18,465 nucleotides of DNA from positions 1-18,465 of the forward strand of contig MNRQ01000037.1 of NCBI GenBank assembly GCA_001916035.1, written 5' to 3'. Position numbers and translations under genes: made by a program. Below are positions 12,541 through 18,465 of this stretch, piece by piece (the stretch's first letter is position 1; the number at the start of each line of letters is the position of its first letter). Below the pieces are notes generated by a model. The model saw only the letters and a list, made by a program, of their open reading frames with translations, was not told where the DNA came from and ran no database searches. The stretch is from Clostridium sp. 27_14. Its GTDB lineage: Bacteria; Bacillota; Clostridia; TANB77; CAG-508.

Positions 12541-13553
12541 TTTGAAATATTTACATTAGTAGATGTATTAGAGTCCAGATCTAATATATCTTTTTTATTG
12601 CCATTAAAACTTAATGCATTTTCAATAGCTGTAGCAGATTTGATTTTTGTACTCGAATCTAAATGTGCATATCTTTCTGTTGTTTTAGAACTTGAATGTC
12701 CTAACCAATCTTGTATTTCTCTTAAAGATATTCCTTTTTTCAAAAGTAATGTAGCACAACTGTGTCTTAAATCATGAAACCTTATTTTTCTCAAATCATT
12801 ATTCTTTAAAATTTCTTTAAATTTATGGCTTACATAGTCAGGTTTTCTTAAATTGCCCATTTCATCTATACAAACGAAATCTTTAAATTGTTTATTGTAA
12901 CTTTCTTTAAATATAGACATATAGTATTCTTGCATTTTTCTAGTATATAGTAAAAGTTCTTCAATTTCTTTAAATAAAGGTAATGTTCTATAACTAGATT
13001 TATTTTTTGTCTTTCTTTTAGTAATTGTTTTGGTTTTCGTTTTACTATTTTCGTTTTCATTTGTAGCAGTTACTATTTTATGACTTATTGTAATTGTTTT
13101 ATTTTCAAAATCTATTGCAGACCACCTAATACCCAAAACTTCACTTCTTCTTAATCCATAAAAAGCAGTTAAATAAACTATTAGTTCTAAAGTAGTGTCT
13201 TTTACAACTTTAAATAAATTATTTAATTCTTCTTCATTGTAATAATCAGCAATAAATTGTTCTTGCTGTGGTCGACCAACTTTTATAGCAGGATTATTTG
13301 GTATTAAATCTGTTTGTACTGCATAATCTAAAGCCTTTCTAATATTAGCATGATATTTTGTAACAGTAGTACCTTTTAAACCTTGAGAATATAACCAATT
13401 ATAAAAATCTAAAATATGTACTGGTTTTAAATCTACAAGCATTACAGGATTTTTAGTAAAATATTCTTTTGTTCTGCCTTCAATTTGTCTTTTATAACCT
13501 GTATATGTAGATTCTTCAACTTGATGTTTTATCATATCAAGCCATTTAATCAT
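12534..13553 (-). CDS. tyrosine integrase, core-binding and catalytic domains (frameshifted gene)
   Basis: A 339-residue main fragment of a site-specific tyrosine recombinase that catalyses integration and, with an excisionase, excision of the element. The SAM-like core-binding domain covers ~1-90 and the catalytic domain ~100-320. The active-site residues are visible: Arg in YGLRRSEVLGIRW, the HDLRHSCATLL box (His-x-x-Arg), the WLGHSS His and the nucleophilic Tyr in TTERYAHL. The N-terminal arm-binding domain is missing from this frame. It is found just upstream (13613-13792), one base out of register. The frame is open upstream of the ATG at 13553 as far as 13616 (reading ETITATKTEDKEVQ), so this ATG is an internal Met of the original protein. 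It may still be an initiation site, but it has no good ribosome binding site. Confidence 0.85.
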   Translation of the reverse strand: MIKWLDMIKHQVEESTYTGYKRQIEGRTKEYFTKNPVMLVDLKPVHILDFYNWLYSQGLKGTTVTKYHANIRKALDYAVQTDLIPNNPAIKVGRPQQEQFIADYYNEEELNNLFKVVKDTTLELIVYLTAFYGLRRSEVLGIRWSAIDFENKTITISHKIVTATNENENSKTKTKTITKRKTKNKSSYRTLPLFKEIEELLLYTRKMQEYYMSIFKESYNKQFKDFVCIDEMGNLRKPDYVSHKFKEILKNNDLRKIRFHDLRHSCATLLLKKGISLREIQDWLGHSSSKTTERYAHLDSSTKIKSATAIENALSFNGNKKDILDLDSNTSTNVNISNC

Positions 13554-13612
13554 GAAGTCTGAAAATAATATTTGTACTTCTTTGTCTTCTGTTTTTGTAG
13601 CTGTAATTGTTT

Positions 13613-13792
13613 CTAATTATTTATAAATTCATCTCTAATTTGAATAAGTTTCTTTTCAGCTTTTTTCTTACTCTCGTGTTCTTTAATTCCTGTAGATACC
13701 CATTTTAACTTTCTTTTGTCATCTACATAGTAAGTTAATACTGTATAAAAAGTCTTATTCTTAATTGTTAAATATGCGGTGACGTTATACAT
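13613..13792 (-). pseudogene. integrase N-terminal arm-binding domain, split off by a -1 frameshift
   Basis: This 59-residue reading frame starts at an ATG with a GGAG site 7 bases upstream and reads MYNVTAYLTIKNKTFYTVLTYY..., an AP2-like arm-type DNA-binding domain typical of the N-terminus of ICE integrases (about 30-50 residues of three strands plus a helix). It ends at TAG (13615-13613), right after EFINN. Restoring one T in AATAATTAG gives NNLETITATK..., continuous with the integrase frame below. The two pieces are therefore one integrase gene of roughly 420 residues broken by a single-base deletion, or by a sequencing error. It begins 33 bases after the stop of the excisionase-like gene. 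Confidence 0.85.
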
Positions 13793-13825
13793 TAAAATCT
13801 CCTTTCTTAAATTTAAACAGTATTT

Positions 13826-14026
13826 TTATTGAGTCAAAAAAGCGATAACATTTATCTTAGGTATTCTGTATAGTTTTCCAACTTTAATTGCTTTAATAGA
13901 ACCTTTTCGTACTAATTCGTATGCCGTTTGTCTGCCAATATTACCTAGCATTGATTGTAGTCCAGATACATCAACAACATCATGATAATCAGCAAACATT
14001 TCTTGAGTATAATTGTTATTTTGCAT
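13826..14026 (-). CDS. excisionase-like helix-turn-helix protein
   Basis: A 66-residue protein of the small excisionase/MerR-like winged-helix type. Residues ~19-62 form the DNA-binding core: GLQSMLGNIGRQTAYELVRKG (helix-turn-helix) then SIKAIKVGKLYRIPKINVIAFL (wing and last helix). Excisionases bend DNA at attachment sites and bias the integrase towards excision. AGGAGG lies 6 bases before the ATG. It is immediately upstream of the integrase and is presumably co-transcribed with it from the minus-strand promoter at 14311-14339, behind a long leader. Confidence 0.88.
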   Translation of the reverse strand: MQNNNYTQEMFADYHDVVDVSGLQSMLGNIGRQTAYELVRKGSIKAIKVGKLYRIPKINVIAFLTQ

Positions 14027-14304
14027 CGCATTCCTCCTTATCTTTCAAAATCAACATTTTGCATATGATTAGTAGATTATATTTACCCCGTCCCATCTAC
14101 TTAAGGGAATATTATAGATAGTTTACTTACATAGGAATCTCACCTCTCCGCTATCAGCCGAGCGACTCCTCAACATCATGTTAAGCCAAGCCGAAGTATC
14201 ATTATTGTGTTCCATAATACTTTCATATAACACTATTTTTTAGTGTGTTTTTCAATGTACTTTTTCTTGTTTGCAATTTTTATTTGTAAAACTATTGTAA
14301 TAAT
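14027..14304 (-). other. ~280-nt GC-rich structured leader of the excisionase-integrase transcript
   Basis: The minus-strand promoter predicts a start near 14304, so the excisionase mRNA carries a leader of about 280 nt without a supported ORF. The part at 14130-14200 is far more GC-rich than its surroundings. It can fold: GGAGTC/GATTCC (14169-14164 with 14139-14134, one G-U), enclosing GCT/AGC, and CTTAAC/GTTGAG (14185-14180 with 14174-14169), which compete for one base. A 7-bp inverted repeat AGTAGAT/ATCTACT lies closer to the gene. On the plus strand ACACTA/TAGTGT followed by GTTTTT (14230-14252) looks like a terminator. The leader may attenuate or regulate excision, or include a binding region for the recombination proteins. 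Confidence 0.5.
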
Positions 14305-14323
14305 GATGACATTATAGTATAAT
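14295..14323 (+). promoter_or_regulatory. rightward cargo promoter
   Basis: TTGTAA (14295-14300), a 17-bp spacer and TATAAT (14318-14323). It would transcribe the DUF6076-like, nuclease-like and AlbA genes. It physically overlaps the leftward promoter. Confidence 0.6.
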
Positions 14324-14339
14324 AATTATAAGATGTCAA
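14311..14339 (-). promoter_or_regulatory. leftward excisionase-integrase promoter
   Basis: On the minus strand TTGACA (14339-14334), a 17-bp spacer and TATAAT (14316-14311): a full consensus SigA promoter. Its -10 lies one base from the -10 of the rightward promoter on the other strand. GACAT (14308-14312) and ATGTC (14333-14337) are inverted copies framing both -10 elements. Confidence 0.8.
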
Positions 14340-14394
14340 TAACAAATTATAAAAAAATAAAAATTGTTAACATTAAATTGGAGGAAATATTGAA

Positions 14395-15504
14395 ATGAAA
14401 GCAAATTTACCAGAAAATAAATTTTTTGATAGTTTTTATATTTGGTTTAATAAAGAAAAAAGAGAAGAATATTATTCAACACCTTTATATCTTTATAGTG
14501 TAAATAGAAAAGATGATTTTGAAAATAGACTATTAACATTATATTTTGATAAAAGCGAAGTTAAAGGAAGAACTAAAGAAGAACAAGGATTAAAATATCC
14601 TGGAAATATGTACTTTCCTTATGTAGAAAGATTTGGAATGTTTTTATTAAGATTTTTAAATGCTAATTTAGAGACATATGAATCAGCTTATGAAACATTC
14701 TTCTTTGCATATGGATTTGAGATATTAAAAGATATAGATGAAAACTATACTTTTGAATTAAAAGGAAAATATGAAAACGATGAAGTATATTTAAAAGAGA
14801 TGGAAATAATATACAATGAATTAAAATATAAGATTCAAGAAATGCAAGAAGAAATGAAAGTATTTGTAAACTATGTATATAATCTCAATGAACAAGAAGA
14901 ATTAAAAGAATATACACCAAACCAAAGATTTGCAGTATATCTAATTAAACATAAGGGACAAGCATATACCTACAATAAAAATGATAATATTATTCAAGAT
15001 AGCTATTCAAATAAAAATTTAGAATTATCACATTTGAATGATAAGCAATTATTAGATAGTTTTAAGAATAACACAATGCTTGTTTCAATGATAGATACAC
15101 ATCAAAGCAATGACTTATCTGCTATATGCTATGCAGTATTAGAAGAATTAGTAAAAACATCAAATAATCCAATTAAGAAATGTCAAAACTGTGGAATGTA
15201 CTTTATTCCAAACTCAAGACTTGATGAGATTTATTGTGATTATCCAAAAGCAAACGGTAAAACTTGTAGAGAACAAGGTGCAGTACAAGCTTATAACGAA
15301 AGACTAAAACAAAATAAAGCATTTGCAGAATACAGAAGATTATACCAATTAAAGTCTATGGCTGTTGGTAGAAATAAAGATAATAAACAAATGAAAAAAG
15401 ATTTTGATAAATGGAAAAAAGATGCTAAGGATAGAGTAAATAAATTGAAACATGGAGTTTTAACAGAAGATGAAGTATATGAGTGGTTAGCAAATAATAA
15501 ATAG
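14395..15504 (+). CDS. DUF6076-like protein with a C-terminal Cys4 zinc site
   Basis: A 369-residue protein, mostly helical and strongly charged, with no signal peptide or membrane segment. Residues ~130-170 are likely a coiled coil. Residues 260-300 hold a putative zinc site: CxxC at 263-266 in KKCQNCGMYFIP, Cys281 in DEIYCDY and Cys291 in GKTCREQGA. This resembles the C-terminal part of DUF6076 proteins, often seen near integrases in gut Firmicutes (family assignment from memory, not searched). A basic helical tail (300-355) could bind nucleic acid. AGGAGG-type GGAGG precedes the ATG. The next gene starts 14 bases after its stop. Its role is unknown; regulation or recognition of DNA or RNA is a guess from the zinc site and basic tail. 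Confidence 0.85.
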   Translation: MKANLPENKFFDSFYIWFNKEKREEYYSTPLYLYSVNRKDDFENRLLTLYFDKSEVKGRTKEEQGLKYPGNMYFPYVERFGMFLLRFLNANLETYESAYETFFFAYGFEILKDIDENYTFELKGKYENDEVYLKEMEIIYNELKYKIQEMQEEMKVFVNYVYNLNEQEELKEYTPNQRFAVYLIKHKGQAYTYNKNDNIIQDSYSNKNLELSHLNDKQLLDSFKNNTMLVSMIDTHQSNDLSAICYAVLEELVKTSNNPIKKCQNCGMYFIPNSRLDEIYCDYPKANGKTCREQGAVQAYNERLKQNKAFAEYRRLYQLKSMAVGRNKDNKQMKKDFDKWKKDAKDRVNKLKHGVLTEDEVYEWLANNK

Positions 15505-15518
15505 AAGCTGGTGAAAGA

Positions 15519-17258
15519 ATGGATATTGAAGAAATTGCAGTATTAGCAGTTAGAAATGAAATAGTAAAATATAGTGATACATTAGTAGCATATATTGATA
15601 CAAAAGAAAAAACTCCAATGTGGGATGGATATATATATGTATATAGGCAAAATAGTAAATATAAGGCTAATAATGAATTTGAAGGAAAAATAGGAGTACA
15701 AGTCAAAGGGAAAACTGTAAAAAAATTATCGAATGGTAATAGTAAATATTCAATTAAGGTAGACTATTTACGAGCATATCAGAAAGATAAAAAGGGAATA
15801 TTATTATTTGTTGTAGAAATAATAGATTATGCTCATACCAAATTGTTTTATGCGAATTTATTACCGGTTGATTTAGAAGAAATTTTAAATAAAGTTAAAG
15901 AAAATCAAGAAGAAATAAGCATTGATATAAAACCCATAAAGGAAAAAAGTTCATCCTCATTAAAAATGATTTGTTTAAATTTTTTAAAAAATGCAAATGA
16001 ACAAATAAATATTGCAATAAAAAGTATTGATGAAATTAAAGATATAAAGGAAATCAAGATACCTATAATAGGCGAAGAAAAATATATGGAAGATTATTTA
16101 TTTAATAATGATATATATTCATATGCTATTGATAAAGAGACTAATGAGAAAATTGCACTTCCTAAATTAAAAGAATTAGAAAAGTTTTCAACCAATAAAG
16201 TTAATGTATCTGTAAGTGGTAGAGAATATTATAATAACATCACATTTGTGAAAAATAAAAATGAAGAATATATTATTTATGGAAAGTCTACTAAAATATA
16301 TTTGAGTGAAAATAAAATAACATTTAAGATTAAAGGTAATGTTTATGAGAGAATCCGTGATATTAACTTTATAGTTAATCTAATTAATAGTAAAGCAATA
16401 ACAATAGATGGGAAAAATATAGTATTGCCTGTACAAGTGGAAGACAAACAAGAAAAAGAATATATTAGTAATATAAAAAATGACTTAATTAGATTAGAAA
16501 AAATAAAATGTCTATTTGATAAATTTAATATTAAATTTAATATAGACTTAGATAATCTAAGTGACAAAGATTGGAGAAATTTAGATTTATTTATACATAT
16601 AAATGATGGAAAACCGACTAAACAAGTTCAAGAATCTAAATTATATAATATAGAAATAGCAAACTATAAAATAGCGTTTATAGCTTTAGTAGATGAAAAT
16701 AAAAACATAAAAGTATATAATTATTTTTCTGATTTGAGTAATGTAGTAAAAGTATTTTATTATGATGAAAATGAAAAAGAAATTTTAGTTAGTCCATATA
16801 TAAATATGAGTAAAAAGAACTTATTAGAATATTCAAATGTTGATATAGATATAATAAAAGAAACATTTAATTCTTTAGATAGTAAAGAAGAAACGATAGA
16901 AAGATATAATTTATGGATGCTTGAAGTAATAAAAGCTTATGATGAAAGTAATAATATAAAATTTTTAGAATTAGCAGATTATATAAATGAAAGAATATTA
17001 GAACATAGAGATAATGCAGTTGATATTATTAATAAAATGCAAATAGTAAAAAGAAAAAGAGCATTGAATTATAAAGAGAAAGATTTAATTTATGATTTAA
17101 AGGATGCAGAAGATGATTTAATAATACAATGTGGAATTGCTATATTGTTAGATAATAAATCTGATTATGAAAGGTTTTTCTCTAAATTATCTGAAAATGA
17201 GAAAAATGCTTTTAAAGAATTTCCTATTTACAATTTATTAGATAAGGAGGATATATGA
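15519..17258 (+). CDS. DUF4365-like (PD-(D/E)xK-fold) N-terminal protein, possible defence effector
   Basis: A 579-residue protein. The first ~150 residues resemble DUF4365, a restriction-endonuclease-fold domain: an N-terminal helix (EEIAVLAVRNEIVKY), then MWDGYIYVY with Asp36, and IGVQVKGKTV with Gln61 and Lys63. These could form the D...QxK nuclease site. A strand follows in GILLFVVEIID. The remaining ~430 residues (Lys/Asn/Ile-rich, alternating strands and helices) match no family I can name; the last ~100 look helical. Its reading frame is intact. The ribosome binding site is a weak GGTGAAAG. It overlaps the next gene by 4 bases (ATGA), so the two are translationally coupled. Nuclease activity is inference from fold resemblance, not shown. 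Confidence 0.83.
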   Translation: MDIEEIAVLAVRNEIVKYSDTLVAYIDTKEKTPMWDGYIYVYRQNSKYKANNEFEGKIGVQVKGKTVKKLSNGNSKYSIKVDYLRAYQKDKKGILLFVVEIIDYAHTKLFYANLLPVDLEEILNKVKENQEEISIDIKPIKEKSSSSLKMICLNFLKNANEQINIAIKSIDEIKDIKEIKIPIIGEEKYMEDYLFNNDIYSYAIDKETNEKIALPKLKELEKFSTNKVNVSVSGREYYNNITFVKNKNEEYIIYGKSTKIYLSENKITFKIKGNVYERIRDINFIVNLINSKAITIDGKNIVLPVQVEDKQEKEYISNIKNDLIRLEKIKCLFDKFNIKFNIDLDNLSDKDWRNLDLFIHINDGKPTKQVQESKLYNIEIANYKIAFIALVDENKNIKVYNYFSDLSNVVKVFYYDENEKEILVSPYINMSKKNLLEYSNVDIDIIKETFNSLDSKEETIERYNLWMLEVIKAYDESNNIKFLELADYINERILEHRDNAVDIINKMQIVKRKRALNYKEKDLIYDLKDAEDDLIIQCGIAILLDNKSDYERFFSKLSENEKNAFKEFPIYNLLDKEDI

Positions 17259-18465
17259 AAAATTTAGAAACAAATCGTATAGAAAATAAAGAACAACTAA
17301 ATGAAGATTTTGAACAAGAAGTTATTGCCTTTCTTAATTACAAAGAAGGTGGAATAATTTATGTTGGAATAAATAAAAACGGACAAGTTGTTGGAGTTGA
17401 CAATACTGATTTAACACAACTACAAATAAAAGACAGAATAAAAAATAACATACAACCTTCTACTTTAGGATTATTTGATGTAACTGTGGAAACAATAGAC
17501 AATAAAGAAGTAATAAAAGTTATAATATCAAGTGGAACTGAAAAACCTTATTATTTAAGAAAAAAAGGAAGAACTCCAGAAGGATGTTATATTAGAGTTG
17601 GTAGTAGCAAAGAGCGAATGACAGAAAGAATGATAGATGATATGTATGCTAGAAGAATTAAGAATACATTAAAAGAAATTGATTCCCCTAGACAAGAGTT
17701 AACATTTAATCAATTAAAAATTTATTATGAAGAACACGGATTAAAATTAAATGATAACTTTTTACAAAATCTTGATTTACTAACAAGCGAAGGTAAATAC
17801 AATTATAATGCCTTTTTACTAGCAGATGAAAATACTGTTTCTATAAAACTTGTAAAATATTTAGGAACAAATAAACTTGAATTATTAGAAAATTTAGAGT
17901 TTGGAAATCGTTGTTTAATTACTACTACACAAAGAATATTAGACAGACTTAATGTTGAAAATACTACATATGCCAAAATAGAATACTTTGGAAGAAAAGA
18001 ACAAGAAAAAATTGATAGCAAAGCATTAAAAGAAGCTGTTATAAATGCAATTGTACATAATGATTATTCTTATGGAAATTCTCCAATAATAGAATTGTAT
18101 TCTGATAGAATTGAAATAACATCTGCAGGTGGTTTGCCACAAGAATTATCACAAGAAGAATTTTTAGAAGGTGTTACTGCACCAAGAAACAAAGAACTTA
18201 TTAGAGTATTTAAAGATGTAGATTTAATTGAAAATATCGGTTCTGGAGTTTTAAGAATTTTAGATGCTTATGATAAAAGTTGTTTCAAATTTATGGAACA
18301 TTTCTTGAGAGTTTCTTTTAAATACAAAGAAAATCCATTTGAATATGACTCTAAAAATAAAGTGTCAACAGATGACACAATAAATGACACATTAAACGGC
18401 ACAATAAAATTAACTAAAAATGAACAACAAATATTAAATTTAATAATAAATAATAATCAAATAAC
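17255..18465 (+). CDS. AlbA_2/GHKL ATP-binding putative transcriptional regulator (cut by window end)
   Basis: An open frame of 403 codons continuing past the right edge. Residues ~8-125 are an AlbA_2 (Schlafen-type) domain with NYKEGGIIYVGINKNGQVVG, IKNNIQP, EKPYYLRKKG and GCYIRVGSS. Residues ~250-340 are a GHKL-type ATPase module of the COG2865 family: ALKEAVINAIVHNDYS (N-box, Asn264), SAGGLP and ENIGSGVLRI. A short repetitive linker (DDTI-NDTL-NGTI, 373-384) leads into what should be a C-terminal winged helix (LTKNEQQILNLI), which is truncated. Proteins of this type are annotated as ATP-binding regulators. AAGGAGG lies 4 bases before the ATG, which overlaps the upstream stop. It is third in the cargo operon. 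Confidence 0.9.
   Translation, partial: MKNLETNRIENKEQLNEDFEQEVIAFLNYKEGGIIYVGINKNGQVVGVDNTDLTQLQIKDRIKNNIQPSTLGLFDVTVETIDNKEVIKVIISSGTEKPYYLRKKGRTPEGCYIRVGSSKERMTERMIDDMYARRIKNTLKEIDSPRQELTFNQLKIYYEEHGLKLNDNFLQNLDLLTSEGKYNYNAFLLADENTVSIKLVKYLGTNKLELLENLEFGNRCLITTTQRILDRLNVENTTYAKIEYFGRKEQEKIDSKALKEAVINAIVHNDYSYGNSPIIELYSDRIEITSAGGLPQELSQEEFLEGVTAPRNKELIRVFKDVDLIENIGSGVLRILDAYDKSCFKFMEHFLRVSFKYKENPFEYDSKNKVSTDDTINDTLNGTIKLTKNEQQILNLIINNNQI

Larger units (their letters stand above)
12500..18465. mobile_element. left end of an integrative element (integrase, excisionase, cargo)
   Basis: A tyrosine integrase whose 3' end points outward, a small helix-turn-helix excisionase-like gene beside it and then rightward accessory genes form the usual end module of an integrative element (ICE, mobilisable island or prophage). 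The boundary should lie between the small-RNA terminator and the integrase stop. Two TTCTAACAA copies there (12521-12529, 12532-12540) are the only repeat seen. The other end, and any relaxase or conjugation genes, are outside the window, so the element type cannot be named. Confidence 0.6.

Noticed and set aside
12866..13060. Alternative-frame minus-strand ORF inside the integrase
   Set aside because: Lys-rich out-of-frame reading of the conserved integrase catalytic domain.
13613..13620. Programmed -1 frameshift in the integrase
   Set aside because: No X-XXY-YYZ slippery heptamer precedes the stop, and no clear stimulatory structure was seen; a one-base deletion is simpler.
13921..14121. 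Plus-strand ORF opposite the excisionase-like gene
   Set aside because: No ribosome binding site; it overlaps a clear helix-turn-helix protein on the other strand.
15425..15706. Minus-strand ORF over the junction of two cargo genes
   Set aside because: Shadow of two well-supported plus-strand genes.
16343..18021. Minus-strand ORFs at 16343-16567 and 17803-18021
   Set aside because: Shadows of the nuclease-like and AlbA genes; low-complexity products.
1..18465. CRISPR array or complete insertion sequence
   Set aside because: No regularly spaced repeats of 20-40 bases and no transposase or terminal inverted repeats were found.

Overview
The window is AT-rich DNA from a spore-forming, anaerobic-type member of the Bacillota, most likely a Clostridia (my inference). 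The support is a cotJABC spore-coat operon, the sporulation sigma factor SigH, a T-box riboswitch on thrS, AGGAGG-type ribosome binding sites, strongly A/T-ending codons and consensus TTGACA/TATAAT promoters. No species can be named from the sequence alone.

Region 1 (1-7560) is chromosomal core. The cotJA-cotJB-cotJC operon reads leftward, and its last gene is cut short. Divergent from it are a membrane-anchored SH3b/GH18 glycosidase and sigH. A tRNA-Thr(GGU) gene on the minus strand is followed by T-box-controlled thrS and by ychF.

Region 2 (7560-12500) is a mosaic of single-gene units, most with their own promoter and hairpin terminator. They are a small LPXTG surface protein, an unrecognised protein built from a duplicated domain, dUTPase (dut), a CarD-family protein whose RNA-polymerase-binding domain is almost wholly missing, tRNA-Leu(UAA), a small unknown protein, and an unknown protein with clearly different codon usage. 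The region ends with a promoter-to-terminator unit that has no ORF and looks like a small RNA.

Region 3 (about 12500 to the right edge) is one end of an integrative element. A tyrosine integrase (frameshifted) and an excisionase-like protein read leftward from a promoter with a long, GC-rich, structured leader. Rightward, from an overlapping promoter on the other strand, run three tightly packed genes: a DUF6076-like Cys4 zinc protein, a protein with a DUF4365-like (PD-(D/E)xK nuclease-fold) N-terminus, and an AlbA_2/GHKL ATP-binding regulator that runs off the window. This three-gene cargo is the best candidate here for an undescribed system, possibly defence. That role is inference from architecture and context.

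The points most worth checking are the CarD internal deletion, the one-base frameshift in the integrase, the overlapping opposed promoters between recombination genes and cargo, the cargo operon, the orphan small RNA next to the element end, the truncated CotJC, and the mismatch between the thrS T-box and the neighbouring tRNA-Thr discriminator base.
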